A stretch of DNA of 64,000 nucleotides from Mauremys mutica (GCF_020497125.1 NC_059080.1:48983563-49047562), one strand, 5' to 3'; positions 33,950-45,676 are shown, counted from the stretch's first letter. Notes: a model not told the origin generated them from the sequence alone. Numbers and translations are program-made.

Positions 33950-36154
33950 CTGCATCTCAGTTTGGTTGCTCCGTGGTTAACTGCTGATGAGCAGGAATGC
34001 TCGGCTCGAGTCCAGCAGGTCCTACTGGGTAGTAGAAAGCCCTCCACTAGAGCAATCTGTCTGGCCAAATGGAAACAATTCACGTGCTGGGCCTTGGCCC
34101 AAGAGGTTAGGCCTGAGCAGGCCTTGCTGCAGTTAATCCTGGACTACCTTATATACCTGAAGCTCTAGGGTTTGCCCCTTTCATTAGTTAAGGTCCACTT
34201 GGCCACTATATCAGCCTTTCACCCTCCATTCCAGGACAGGTTGGTCTTCGCTCATAACATGACTGTCCGGTTCTTAAAAGGTCTGGAGTGGCTCTACCCC
34301 GAAATCCAGGACTCAGTCCCTCTGTGAGCTTGGAATCTGGTGTATGTGTGGCTCATGAAAGCCCCCTTTGAGCCCTTGGTGTTCTGTTTCCTTCTTGTAA
34401 CCATGCCTTAGTGGGTCACAACTGAGGATGCCAAATTCAGGATGAACTGCTGAGATGTAGGGCAAATGCAGCCCAAAACTGGTGGTTATTTTTTAATAAG
34501 ATATACCAAACCAGCCACAAAAATAAATGCCTGTTTCACCACACTGGCTAACAAGAAAACATAAAGGCAGTTTCCTCATGCATTCCAGTTCTTATATCAC
34601 CACCAAAAACACTGGATTCAGAGATGAGTGGTTCTTTATAACCAGTCTCATCAAATAATAGGTTCTTCTGATCCCAAAGGACCAGCCATACACCCCCAGG
34701 TCAATATATAACTTAGATCTTACCCTAAAATCATGCTAATGCCAATCCCCGAGTATCTAAGATCTAAAGGTTTATTTATAAAAAAGAAAGAAAGGTGAGA
34801 GTTAAAATTGGTTAAGGGAATCAATTACATACAATAATGGCAAAGTTCTTGGTTCAGGCTTGTAGCAGTGGTGGAATAAACTGCTGGCTTAGGTCAAGTC
34901 TCTAGAATACATCCACAGTTTGGATGGATCATTCAGTCCTTTGTTCAGAACTTCAGTTTGTAGCAAAGTTCGTCCAGAGATAAGAAGCAGGATTGAAGAC
35001 CAAATGGAGGTGTTTCCAGGGCCTTTTATAGCTTTTGCCATGTGAAGGGCATCCCATTGTTCTTACTGTGGAAAATTATAGCAACAAGATGGAGTTTGGG
35101 GTCACATGGGCAAGTCATATGTTTATGCCCAGTTTCCCTCAGTCATTGCAGGAAGCCATTACCTACACTCCAGATAGCACATTTACATGACAGTCCACTC
35201 AGTGTAGATGAATATCTCCCATGGTCCGTTGTCAACCAAGTGCTTCTTGATGAGCCACTTAATTTGAATTGTCCCTCCAAGATGTGCAGGGCGTTACCTT
35301 GTGGGCGTTACCTCAGGAGCAAACATTTGAAGTCCAAGTATAGAGCCAATACTTATAAATTCACATACAAAAATGATACATGCATACAGATATCATAATC
35401 AGAACCAGCAAATCATAACCTTTTTCATAGACACCTCACTTGACAACCTTTGTTATATATTTGCAGCAAATATTGTCTAATGGTTGCAACAGTGATCTGT
35501 ATGGTTATATTTTAATTAGATGACATCACAGCATCCTGTTCCCTTCTTTTGCTGTCCTGCAAGGTGTCATTCCTGGTGGCGATAACTTCTGCCCAAAGGG
35601 TTTCCGAGATTAGAGCACATACATCGGAGCTCCCTATACAGTATTTTTTAAGGACAAGGTTCAGCTGCAGCCACATCTGGCTTTCCTGCCCAAGGTGGTG
35701 TTGCATTTTCACATGAGCCAGAACATATTCTTGCCAGTAGTCTTTCCAAAGCCTCATAAATCTGAGGAGGAACAAAGGTTACACTCCCTGGATGTCAGGA
35801 GAGTGCTAGCCTTCTATATCGAAAGGACCATGCCATTTAGCAAGTCAATGCGGTTGTTTGTCACGGTGGTAGATAGGATGAAATGTAGGCCAGTGTCCAC
35901 CCAGAGACTGCATCCGATTCTGTTATGATCAGGCAAAGGTGCCTCCACCAGCGATTGTAACCGCCCACTCAACTAGAGCACAAGCCTCAGCAGCGGCCTT
36001 CCTGGCCCAAGTGCCAATTTCTGATATCTGCAGGGCCGCCACCTGGTCGTCCATCCATATATATTCACGTTTCACTATGTGCTTATCCAGCAAGCACGAG
36101 ACAACGCTGGCTTTGGTAGAGCGGTGTTACAATCTGCACGTCTGTGAACTCTGA
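33950..36154 (+). pseudogene. DIRS copy B tyrosine recombinase, interrupted
   Basis: The first part holds ECSARVQQVLLGSRKPSTRA and LIYLKL. After the insert at 34397-35535 the gene resumes with the SAQRVSEI box I region, LPKVVLHFHMSQNIFLPVVF and LHSLDVRRVLAFYIERTMPF. The end reads AHSTRAQASAAAFLAQVPIS, then DICRAATWSSIHIYSRF, giving the His-x-x-Arg box and the Tyr-containing tail of lambda-integrase-type recombinases. These enzymes cut and join the circular DNA copy. Confidence 0.75.
34397..35535. mobile_element. Unclassified 1.1-kb insert in the DIRS B recombinase
   Basis: The insert splits the recombinase reading. CTGTTTCCTTCTT at 34384-34396 and CTGTTCCCTTCTT at 35536-35548 (12 of 13 identical) look like a target duplication. 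The interior is AT-rich, non-coding and lacks clear terminal inversions. A solo LTR or a SINE-like element are possible. Confidence 0.5.
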
Positions 36155-36529
36155 GCCCACCTCCAGGGATACTGCTTGTGAGTCACCTAGAATGGAATCA
36201 ACGTGAGCAAGCACTTGAAGAGGAACAAATGGTTACCTACCTTTCATTACTGTTGTTCTTTGAGATATTTTGCTCATGTCCATTCCATTACGTGCCCTCC
36301 TGCCCCTCTGTCAGAGTTGCCAGCAAGAAGGAGCTGAGAGGGCGTAGGGCCAGCGGCACCTAATATACCAACGCATGAGCACGCCACTCAAGGGGGCTGA
36401 CCCTACGGATACTGCTAATGCAAAAGTCTCTGACAACTGTGCACGTGAGCGTGCACACACCTAGAATGCAATAGACATGAGCAACACATCTCGAAGAACA
36501 ACAGTTATGAAAGATAGGTAACCATTTTT

Positions 36530-37554
36530 TGCTGGCACTTGAGAGTTAAATCTAACGTTTTTGTAGATACACTGAGAAGTACTCAAAATCTATCTGAACA
36601 AAGAAGCAAAAATAATGCAAGTGTCAAACTGAAACAGATCAGTGGTTCATCTAGTTCATTATCCTGTCACTAACAGTGACCAATGCCAGATGCTTCAGAG
36701 GAATGTGGAAAAAAAGCAAAATAATGCACCTAAGCATGCAGTTCTGTTCCACACAGGGGGACTTTTTCATAACTCTTTTTCATGGTGAGCATATATCCTG
36801 AAGCATGAAGGTTGATGAACCTCAATTAGTTATCCTAACTAATACAACTTTAGATATTCATATAAATGCCAGTCCTTTTTTTAAAATTTACTGAATTATA
36901 TACCTGCTGCAGGATATTACTACGTGAGTTTAATTGTTGTGATCCTAGATGAATCATGCACTGGGTTGAAGAGCCATTGTGTAGAGACTTCAGCCCAGGG
37001 CATTTAGTTTCTACAAGTATAGCAATTGTACATAAATGTTGTGAAAGACAGGGTCATTCTGAGTGTGCAAAGGACCTTCAGGGAGCTGATATGAAAGTAG
37101 GTTGTCCTGATTCAAACAATCAGTATGGATATCATGTTCTGCATAAACAAGCAGGAAGTAAGATGAGCATGTCTCCTGTGTTGGGGAACCCCATTAGTAT
37201 GAGTGGGCAGTCCATTGTAAGACATTTCTTATTGTCACTCAGCAGAAAAGGAAAACAAGATTGCAGAAAGACTGAGTTGCTTGGTGTTGGACCATCACAA
37301 ATAGTTTTTGGCTCTTCCAGTGAACTCCACTGGGATGTGTGAGCTCCTCATCTGATCAGAAAGATTTGCCTGCCTTCTGCTCCTTGCACTGAGAAATTTA
37401 TGTATGTCAGCTTCTGCAATACCTCTGGCCATAGGCAGCATTCCATAAACTCTTGATAGCTGCTTGCCATTAGAGATGACAAGAAATGTCAGATCTTTTA
37501 ATCCCAGGGGTGGGGTTTCAGTCTGGGCTCCTTCACTGATGCTTTTCACCTGAG
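36530..37554. other. FARP2 intron between DIRS B and D
   Basis: AT-rich intron. The frame at 36956-37342 has no recognised relatives. Confidence 0.4.
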
Positions 37555-39225
37555 CTGAGAATTGGCACTGTTGTATGGTTTTCCTCCAATTTTGATCATC
37601 CTGCAGGTCATTCTCAAGCTGACATTGGACCATGCCAAGCTCATTCTCATTGCTTCAGCATGGCTGAGGCAATGTTGTTGGTTCTCCAACCTTCATGTTA
37701 ATGGTCTGCCCACTTGTATCTGTTCCTTTTCATCCCGACCTCCTGACTTAGTATCTTGGTTGGGTTTTGCATTCAGCACTCAGCTCCCTGCATCTCCCAG
37801 CATGGATACTGCATGGGTAGATGAGGAGGAGGAATTATGTTTGGAGATGGTGTTGGCAAGTCTTGCTCAATAGTAGGGAGCCCTCCACCAAAGTGTTCTG
37901 TTTGTCGAAGTTAAATCAGTTCTGGATTTGGTCATTAGTCTGCGGAGTTCATCTGAAGTTGTCTTGTATCCAGAGCATTTTGGAGTATCTGTTACACCTT
38001 CTGTCTTCTGGTCTTGCACTTCATTTATTAAAAGTCCACCTGGCGATGACTTGGGTGTTTCATCTGCCCACGGAAAAGTTGATGGTTTCAAACCCCATGG
38101 AAGTGAGGTTCTTGAAAGGAGTCACTTGTCTCTACCCATTGGTTAAAGAGCTGATTTCTTTGTGAGACCTTAATACTGTCTTAGCTATTCCCTTGGGGCC
38201 TCCATTTGAGCATCTAGTAACTTCTTCTTTCTCCCTTCTATGTCAGAAAACTGCTTTCCTTGTGGTGATAACATCCACCAGGAGGGTAGGTGAGTTGTAG
38301 GCTTCGATAGTGGAACCCCGTTGTACTCAATTTTCTAAAGATAGGATATGGCCGCAGGGTTACTTTAAGTGTTTATCCAAAGTTGTTTCCCAGTTTCACC
38401 TGAACCAAGCTGTATATTTACCAGTGTTCTTCCCTAAGCAGCATTCACTTCCAGAGGAACAACATCTTCACACACTGGACATCAACCGATGTTTAGCTTT
38501 GTCTCAATAGGAGAAAATAGGACTGAATCTCAATAGGACCAAACATATCCGCTCCTTACCTTGTTTGTTTATTTCATATGCAGACCAAATTAAGGATTAA
38601 GCAGTCTGTTCATAGATGATCTCCGGGTGGATAACTTCCTGTATACGCTGCCTCAAAGGATACATGCTAATTCCACAAGACCCTAAGAAACATTGATGGC
38701 ATTTCTAAGTGACATTCCTATATTGGACGTTTGTAGGGCTGCCACTTGGTCATCTGTGCATACTGTTATAAACCACTATGCTATTACTGCTGCATCCAGA
38801 TCAGATTCAAACTTTCGGAAGGCAATCTTGTAGTCCTTGTTTAAATAGACTCCAACCTCTCTCCTACTATGAGTACTACTTGTGAGTCACCTAAATAGAA
38901 AACATGGCTGCATCTACTCAAAAAAGAAAAAATCATTACCTTCTTGTAACTGTTGTTTGAGATGTGATGCAGACGTGTATTCCACAACTCACCCTCCACC
39001 CCCACTGCATCAGAGTCTGTACTTCTGATGTTCGGTACAAAGCCACTGAGGGAGTTCGGGGTGGCACTGCCCTTGGGATGGGGCTAGGGCCGCAGGGCAT
39101 GAGCGCCTCCCCTACAGGTACTGCTAGGCAAAGTTCTCTGGCTCTAGTGTGCTAGCTGTGCGCCACCTAAACTGAATACACAGCTGCATTGCATCTTGAA
39201 GAACAACCGTTACAGATAGGTAATT
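37555..39225 (+). mobile_element. DIRS copy D, left-truncated
   Basis: Recombinase remnants begin at once (LTLDHAKLILIASAWLRQCC, PVFFPKQHSLPEEQHLHTLD) with many stops. The internal complementary region is at about 38885-39000 (CTGCATCTACTCAAAAAAGA facing TGTTGTTTGAGATGTGATGC), and the right end reads CATCTTGAAGAACAACCGTT at 39195. gag, RT, RNase H and the left terminal repeat are absent. It is clearly older than copy E. Confidence 0.7.
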
Positions 39226-39499
39226 GTTTTATGTGGACTCTCAATTCAGATAAAAATAAAGTGATCCTGAAAGACCTAGGGGAAGAAATGGCAGAGGCGA
39301 TATCATTAGCACTTTCAGTTGAGGAAGTTTGCCTACCTTATGTGACTCAGGTTCACAACATAAGATGCTTATTAGATTCTCTCCTGTTTCTGGATGTCCA
39401 TATAGCAGTAGGGGCCAAAAGTGCTTATTCTGTCTTCTGTGCTTGTCCATGAGATTGTGACACTTTTTCCTTTTGAATGCAGATGAACTCATGATTAAG

Positions 39500-39620
39500 G
39501 CTACTATTTAGTCACTGGTATTTTTAGTAAAAGTCATGGACAGGTCCTGGGGAATAAACAAAATGACATGACCAGTGACCTGTCCGTGACTTTTACTAAA
39601 AATACCCCCAACTAAATCTT
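39500..39620. mobile_element. Palindromic MITE arm pair
   Basis: TATTTTTAGTAAAAGTCATG and GACAGGTC face GACCTGTCCGTGACTTTTAC and TAAAAATA, with outer TTTAGT/ACTAAAT. About 45 nt per arm. The GC-rich block after it may belong to the same larger element. Confidence 0.7.
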
Positions 39621-39835
39621 AGGTGCTGGGGGAGGGGGGCGCTCCAGCGAACGCTGCTGCTCTGGGGTGGATGTTCCGGTGGTTGCTGCTGCTGCTGGGG
39701 TGGGGGCAGCCTGGGGCCTGCTGCTGGGGTGGGGGAAGCCCGTGGCCTCACTGCTGCTGCTGAGGGGGAGCAGCCCGGGCCCCTGCTGCTGCTGGAGGGG
39801 GGCTGCTTAGGTGGCCCTGGGGTCAGCTGCAACAG
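39621..39835. repeat. GC-rich (CTG)n-type low-complexity block
   Basis: Repeated GCTGCTGCTG clusters separated by GGGGTGGGGG. It lies only about 65 nt before the FARP2 acceptor at 39901. It gives Gln/Pro-rich spurious frames. Confidence 0.75.
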
Positions 39836-39901
39836 CTGCTATTTTCTTGTCTATCTTCAGTGTTCTTGTGTGTGCTACTTGATCGTCTGTTTTGCTCCTA
39901 G

Positions 39902-40065
39902 GGTCCATATCAGGATACACTGGAGTTTCTGTTTGGCAGTAGGGATGAGTGTAAAAACTTCTGGAAAATCTGTGTGGAATATCACACTTTCTTCAGGCTG
40001 TTTGATCAGCCAAAACCAAAGGCTAAAGCAGTCTTCTTCAGCAGAGGGTCTTCATTCAGATACAG
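39902..40065 (+). CDS. FARP2: FARP2 exon, end of F3 lobe and FERM-adjacent region
   Basis: The exon reads [20 protein letters not shown], then [20 protein letters not shown] and [15 protein letters not shown]. This is the C-terminal F3 helix followed by the FERM-adjacent (FA) region; [12 protein letters not shown] is the classical FA motif. [21 protein letters not shown] favours FARP2 over FARP1 and FRMD7. The acceptor is CTCCTAG and the donor GTATGG. It is 164 nt. The intron before it is 13.9 kb and contains a CR1 copy and DIRS B and D. Confidence 0.95.
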
Positions 40066-40281
40066 GTATGGCATAGCATAACTCAGTATATTTATAAAAC
40101 ACAACTTTTTATAGTTAGGAAATTAAATCATGATGAAAAAGTGCTTTAAAGTAATTCACTGGAGTTAAAAGTTTCAGAATCTGTTCCTAATGCATAAACA
40201 TTCTTTGTTCCAAACCTAGACATTTTTATCTACTACTTTCATGATGATTTTTATAATATTGGTACTTTGCTTGGTTCACAG

Positions 40282-40350
40282 TGGACGAACACAGAAACAA
40301 CTGGTGGATTATGTTAAAGACAGTGGGATGAAGAAAACTCCCTATGAAAG
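40282..40350 (+). CDS. FARP2: FARP2 exon, FERM-adjacent region
   Basis: A 69-nt exon reading (S)GRTQKQLVDYVKDSGMKK, then TPYER. It follows its neighbour after an intron of only 216 nt, the shortest here. The acceptor is TTCACAG and the donor GTAAAA. GRTQKQLVDY completes the FA motif begun in the previous exon. The match to FARP2 is nearly residue for residue. Confidence 0.95.
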
Positions 40351-40469
40351 GTAAAACCCATGATTTTTAAAAGGTGACATGAAGTTGAGACTCTTGGAGC
40401 CCCTATGTTGATATCCTAAATCTCACTTTTAATGAAATTGCTGCTTTGAGACATTTTTTTTTAATTATA

Positions 40470-40556
40470 AAATTATGAGGAACTGAGGCACAGAGAGGCT
40501 AAGTAACTTGCCCAAAGTCACACAGGAAGTCTGTGGCAGAGCAGAGACTTGAAATT
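40470..40556. mobile_element. MIR SINE core
   Basis: GAGGAACTGAGGCACAGAGA, GGCTAAGTAACTTGCCCAAA and GTCACACAGGAAGTCTGTGG form the conserved MIR core shared by amniotes. It has no terminal duplication left. Confidence 0.85.
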
Positions 40557-41283
40557 GTATTCTACCTTTGATTTATTTTTTGAATCTCTCTCTATCTCAA
40601 GTGTGCGCACACACTCTAACTACTAGTAGGAAATGTTTCAAAGACATGTCATCCTTCATTTCAGTCCATGTGGTTTTCTTGGGGGTGTATGGTTTACATG
40701 AGTTAGTTAGAAAATACATTCCAAAGGCAGTTTTCACAAAATGGGAAAAGGTCTACGGGACATTAGTCTGGGTGATAAAAAGATGGAAAATTCCATAAAA
40801 AATGTATATTAACTATCTGGACTTCTGATCGGCTTCCTGTCTTGTGGAGGGATTTTCTAATTAAAAATGGTTATGTGTGGATCAAATCACCAGCTTGTAT
40901 AATTTATAAAAAGGGCTTTTTTTATGGAAAATGGGTACTATTATGTGCCACGTATTGTATACAGTTAACTGACAATGTACTTTGCATAAGTGTTGCACAT
41001 TTTGACTTGCTCTCTGTTTTGACACCATATTAATTTATGGATATTTGTGTGCTTTGAGGAGGAGGAATTTTTTTTTAAAAGAACAGACACCTTTATGCTG
41101 TCTCATTCTTCTATTCTCCCATGCCCTTGCAGTTGCTTTTGCAGTCTCCTTTGAAGACATGAATGGTCTGAATCTAATGTCTCTGTTTTCTGTAATTGTC
41201 TTGCTTCTGTGTTTTGTAGTAATTCACAAGTATTTCATGTCCTTGCTGTACCTTCCTTTAGTCATTGCTGAAAGGGGGATATA
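40557..41283. other. FARP2 intron, nothing recognised
   Basis: AT-rich intron between the MIR core and the CR1 3' end; frames here are chance. Confidence 0.4.
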
Positions 41284-41575
41284 ACATAGAATCATAGAAT
41301 ATCAGGGTTGGAAGGGACCTCAGGAGGTCATCAAGTCCAACTCCCTGCTCAAAGCAGGACCAATCCCCAACTAAATCATCCCAGCCAGGGCTTTGTCAAG
41401 CCTGACCTAAAAAACTCCTAAGGAAGGAGATTCCACCACCTCCCTAGGTAACCCATTCCAGTGTTTCACCACCCTCCTAGTGAAAAAGTTTTTCCTAATA
41501 TCCAGCCTAAACCTCCCCCACTGCAACTTGAGACCATTACTCCTTGTTCTGTCATCTGGGACCACTGAGAACAGT

Positions 41576-44280
41576 CTAGATCCATCCTTTCTGGAACCCT
41601 CTTTCAGGGTAGTTGAAAGCAGCTATCAAATCCCCCCTCATTCTTCTCTTCTGCAGACTAAACAATCCCAGTTCCCTCAGCCTCTCCTCATAAGTCATGT
41701 GCTCCAGCCCTCTAATCATTTTTGTTGCCCTCCGCTGGACTCTTTCCACATCCTTCTTGTAGTGTGGGGCCCAAAACTGGACACAGTACTCCAGATGAGG
41801 CCTCACCAGTGCTAAATAGAGGGGAATGATCACGTCCCATGATCTGCTGGCAGTGCCTCTACTTACACAGCCCAAAATGCTGTTAGCCTTCTTGGCAACA
41901 AGGGCACACTGTTGACTCATATCCAGCTTCTCTGTAACCGCTAGGTCCTTTTCTGCAGAAGTGCTGCCTAGCCATTCGGTCCTTAGTCTGTAAGAGTGCA
42001 TGGGATTCTTCCATCCTAAGTGCAGGACTCTGCACTTGTCCTTGTTGAACCTCATCAGATTTCTTTTGGCCCAATCCTCTAATTTGTCTAGGTCCCCCTG
42101 TATCCTATCCCTACCCTCCAACATATCTACCACTCCTCCCAGTTTAATGTCATCTGCAAATTTGCTGAGGGTGCAGTCCACGCCATCCTCCAGATCATTA
42201 ATGAAGATATTGAACAAAACCGGCCCCATGACCGACCTTTGGGGCACTCCTCTTTATATCAGCTGCCAACTAGACACGGAGCCATTGATCACTACCTGCT
42301 GAGCCCGACAATCTAGCCAGCTTTCTATCCACCTTATAGTCCGTTCATCCAGCCCATACTTCTTTAACTTGCCGGCAAGAATACTGTGGGAGACCGTATC
42401 AAAAGTTTTGCTAAAGTCAAGGAATAACATGTCCACTGCTTTCCCCTTATCCACAGAGCCAGTTACCTTGTCATAGAAGGCAATTAGGTTAGTCAAGCAT
42501 GACTTACCCTTGGTGAATCCATGCTGACTGTTCCTGATCACTTTCCTCTCTTCTAAGTGCTTCAGAATTGATTCCTTGAGGACCTGCTCCATCATTTTTC
42601 CAGGGATTGAGGTGAGGCTGACTGGCCTGTAGTTAGGGTGACCAGTTGTCCCGATTTTTATAGGGATGGTCCCGATTTTTGGGTCTTTTTCTTATATAGG
42701 CTCCTATTACCCCCTACTCCCTGTCCCGATTTTTTGCACTTGCTGTCTGGCCACCCTACCTGTAGTTCCCCAGATTCTCCTCCTTCCCTTTTTTAAAGAT
42801 GGGCACTACATTAGCCTTTTTCCAGTCATCCGGGACCTCTCCCAATCGCCATGAGTTTTCAAAGATAACGGCCAATGGCTCTGCAATCACATCCGCCAAC
42901 TCCTTTAGCACCCTCCGATGCAGCACATCTGGCTCCATGGATTTGTGCTCGGCCAGCTTTTCTAAATAGTCCCAAATCACTTCTTTCTCCACAGAGGGCT
43001 GGTCACCTCCTCCCCATGCTGTGCTGCCCAGTGCAGTAGCCTGGGAGCTCACCTTGTTCCTGAAGACAGAGGCAAAAAAAGCATTGAGTACATCAGCTTT
43101 TTCCACATCCTCTGTCACTAGGTTGCCTCCCTCATTCAGTAAGGGGCCCACACTTTCCTTAACTTTTTTTCATGTTGCTAACATACCTGAAGAAGCCCTT
43201 CTTGTTACTTTTAACATCTCTTGCTAGCTGCAACTCCAAGTGTGATTTGGCCTTCCTGATTTCACTCCTGCATGCCTGAGCAATATTTTTATACTCTTCT
43301 CTGGTCATTTATCCAATCTTCCACTTCTTGTAAGCTTCTTTTTTGTGTTTAAGATCAGCAAGGATTTCGTTGTTAAGCCAAGCTGGTCGCCTGCCATATT
43401 TACTATTCTTTCTACACATTGGGATGGTTTGTTCCTGTAACCCCAATAAGGATTCTTTAAAATAGCCAGCTCTCCTGGACTCCTTTCCCCCTCATGTTCT
43501 CCCAGGGGATCCTGCCCATCAGTTCCCTGAGGGAGTCAAAGTCTGCTTTTCTGAAGTCCAGGGTCCGTATTCTGCTGCTCTCCTCTCTTCCTTGTGTCAG
43601 GATCCTGAATTCGACCATCTCATGGTCACTGCCTCCCAGGTTCCCATCCACTTTTGCTTCCCCTACTAATTCTTCCCTGTTTGTGAGCCACAGGTCAAGA
43701 AGAGCTCTGACCCTAGTTGGTTCCTCCAGCACTTGCACCAGGAAATTGTCCCCTACGCTTTCCAAAAACTTCCTGGATTGTGTGTGCACCGCTGTGTTGC
43801 TGTCCCAGCAGATATCGGGGTGATTGAAGTCTCCCATGAGAGCCAGGGCCTGTGATCTAGTAACTTCTGTTAGTTGCCTGAAGAAAGCCTCGTCTACCTC
43901 TTCCCCCCCCCCCCCCCGCCCCGGTCTAGTGGTCTATAGCAGACTCCCACCATGACAACACCCTTGTTGCTCACACTTCTAAACTTTAATCCAGAGACTC
44001 TCACATTTTTCTGCAGTTTCATACCGGAGCTCTGAGCAGTCATACTGTTCTCTTACATACAATGCAACTCCCCTACCTTTTATGCCCTGCCTGTCCTTCC
44101 TGAACAGTTTATATTCATCCATGACAGTACTCCAGTCATGCGAGTTATCCCACCAAGTCTCTGTTATTCCAATCCCATCATAGTTCCTTGACTGTGCCAG
44201 GACTTCCAGTTCTCCCTGCTTGTTTCCTGGGCTTCTTGCATTTGTGTGTAGGAACTTAATATAACTTGCTGATCATCCTG
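41576..44280 (-). pseudogene. CR1 ORF2: endonuclease and reverse transcriptase
   Basis: Endonuclease part: [20 protein letters not shown] and later the [12 protein letters not shown] box with the catalytic Ser-Asp-His. RT part: [80 protein letters not shown] with DDIKLGG (catalytic FADD), and [20 protein letters not shown]. The main breaks are a shift between FKKGKEENLGNYR and the next block (site of the MITE) and a stop near 42254. It nicks target DNA and copies element RNA at the nick. Confidence 0.9.
42634..42758. mobile_element. hAT MITE with perfect 8-bp duplication, in CR1 ORF2
   Basis: Ends TAGGGTGACCAG and (complement) TAGGGTGGCCAG. Identical CCTGTAGT at 42626-42633 and 42759-42766. 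The 125-nt interior has repeated TCCCGATTTTT units. Excision would restore the CR1 sequence. Confidence 0.92.
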
Positions 44281-44381
44281 CTTTCTGAGACAGGAGTCCT
44301 CCCCTCTTGCACTCTCTTGCTTGTACTTCCATCCCATTTCCTCACTTACCTCAGGGCTTTGGTCTCTTTCCCTCAGTGAAC

Positions 44382-45247
44382 CTAGTTTAAAGCCCTCCTC
44401 ACTAGGTTAGCTAGCCTGCTTGCGAAGATGCTCTTCCCTCTCTGCGTTAGGTGGAGCCGGTCTCTGCCTAGCACTCTTCCTTCTTTGAACACCATCCCAT
44501 GGTCAAAGAATCCAAAGCCTTTTCTCTGACACCACCTGCGTAGCCATTCGTTGACTTCCACGATTCGACGGTCCCTCCCCAGGCCTTTTCCTTCCACAGG
44601 GAGGACGGATGAGAACATCACTTGCACCTCAAACTCCTTTATCCTTCTTCCCAGAGCCACGTAGTCTGCAGTGATACACTCAGTATCATTGGTGCCCACG
44701 TGGAGAAGCAGGAAGGGGTAGTGATCCGAGGGCTTGATAAATCTCAGCAATCTCTCCATCACATCATGAATCCTAGTTCCTGGCAAGGAGCAGACCTCTC
44801 GGTTTTCCCGTTTGAGTCCCTGACCACCACCACCCACCTTCTTCTCTTGGGAGCAGTGGTCGTGGGACCCCCATCCCTAGGACAGTGCATCTCATGCCTT
44901 CCAATCGGTGGAGTCTCGTTCTGCTCCCTTCCCTCAGATGTATCACCTAGTCCACTCTCCAAATTAGTACCTGTGGAGAGAACATGAAGATGGTTGCTCA
45001 CCTGTGGAGAGAACATGAAAATGGTCTGCATTGCTGGTACATGGATGCTCCTCTTTCTTCTTCTGGAGGTCACATGCTGCCAGATTTCTTTACCATCCTT
45101 CTGTCCCTGCTGCGCAGCCTGCTCTGATTCTTCAGAATGTTGTGTCTGTAGAAGCATATCCTGACATCTGACCAGGAAATCTTCATTTTCTCTTATGCAA
45201 CGCAGGGTCGATACTTCTTTCTCCAGACCTTGAACCTTCTCTTCCAA
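44382..45247 (-). pseudogene. CR1 ORF1: SGNH-esterase-like protein
   Basis: The N-terminal piece (from 45247) is a coiled coil (MEEKVQGLEKEVSTLRCIRE). A frameshift near 44800 leads to the esterase part: HYPFLLLHVGTNDTECITAD (HVGTND, block III) and VLGRDRLHLTQRGKSIFASR (D-x-x-H block V). The GDSL serine block reads VVVVRDSNGKTE, so the usual Gly before Asp-Ser is changed. The proteins of this class bind element RNA and carry an esterase fold. A 30-nt tandem duplication lies at 44968-45020. Confidence 0.8.
44968..45023. repeat. Short tandem duplication in CR1 ORF1
   Basis: CCTGTGGAGAGAACATGAAG is repeated after 30 nt as CCTGTGGAGAGAACATGAAA, giving a repeated FSPQVSNHLHV/LSTG stretch on the minus strand. 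Confidence 0.85.
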
Positions 45248-45676
45248 TATGGAGACCAGCTTTCACTTTGTACAGACAAAGTCACTTTTGTCCTGTGGAA
45301 GAAAGACAAACATGGCACATCCTGTGCAGGTAACAGCTGAACGCTCGCCATCCATATTTCCTTCCTTCTAAGAGCTTCCTTAGCTGTTGCAGTAACTACT
45401 CAGAGGAGCCTGCAAGATGAAAGCCTCAGGGTGCTCTCCCCTGGCAAACTCCCTCTGTTAGCCTCCGCTGTTTGCCGCTCAGCTGGTCCGCTGCTGACTG
45501 CCTTTCTATAACAGTCAGGCCCGCTCAAGGCCCACCTGGAACAAAGCACTCCCAATTCACACTTTTCAAACATCTTTTTACTCTTTTGCATGGGTGGGTA
45601 GAATGAGTGAGATTGGGTAGGGGGAGGAGAAAGGCTGATTGATTTCTTAGTTCACAGCATACTCTCTCTCTTTCAG

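Larger units (their letters stand above)
29786..36525 (+). mobile_element. DIRS copy B, complete outline
   Basis: The left terminal repeat starts at GTTCTTTGAGTGCTTGCTCA and is inverted relative to about 36270-36510, e.g. GCACAGTTGTCAGAGACTTT on the left and AAAGTCTCTGACAACTGTGC on the right. Inside follow gag, RT, RNase H and a tyrosine recombinase split by a 1.1-kb insert. The internal complementary region at about 36180-36300 is complementary to the joined right and left ends. No target duplication is expected for recombinase-driven insertion. Confidence 0.88.
41284..45560 (-). mobile_element. CR1 LINE, nearly full length
   Basis: Antisense to FARP2. The 3' end (CATAGAATCATAGAATATCA) is at 41284. 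Going leftward on the minus strand come a 5' leader, ORF1, and ORF2 with endonuclease and RT. It is about 4.3 kb and holds only a few frame breaks, so it is the youngest LINE here. A 125-nt hAT MITE interrupts ORF2 at 42634-42758, and a C tract lies at 43905-43918. Confidence 0.93.
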
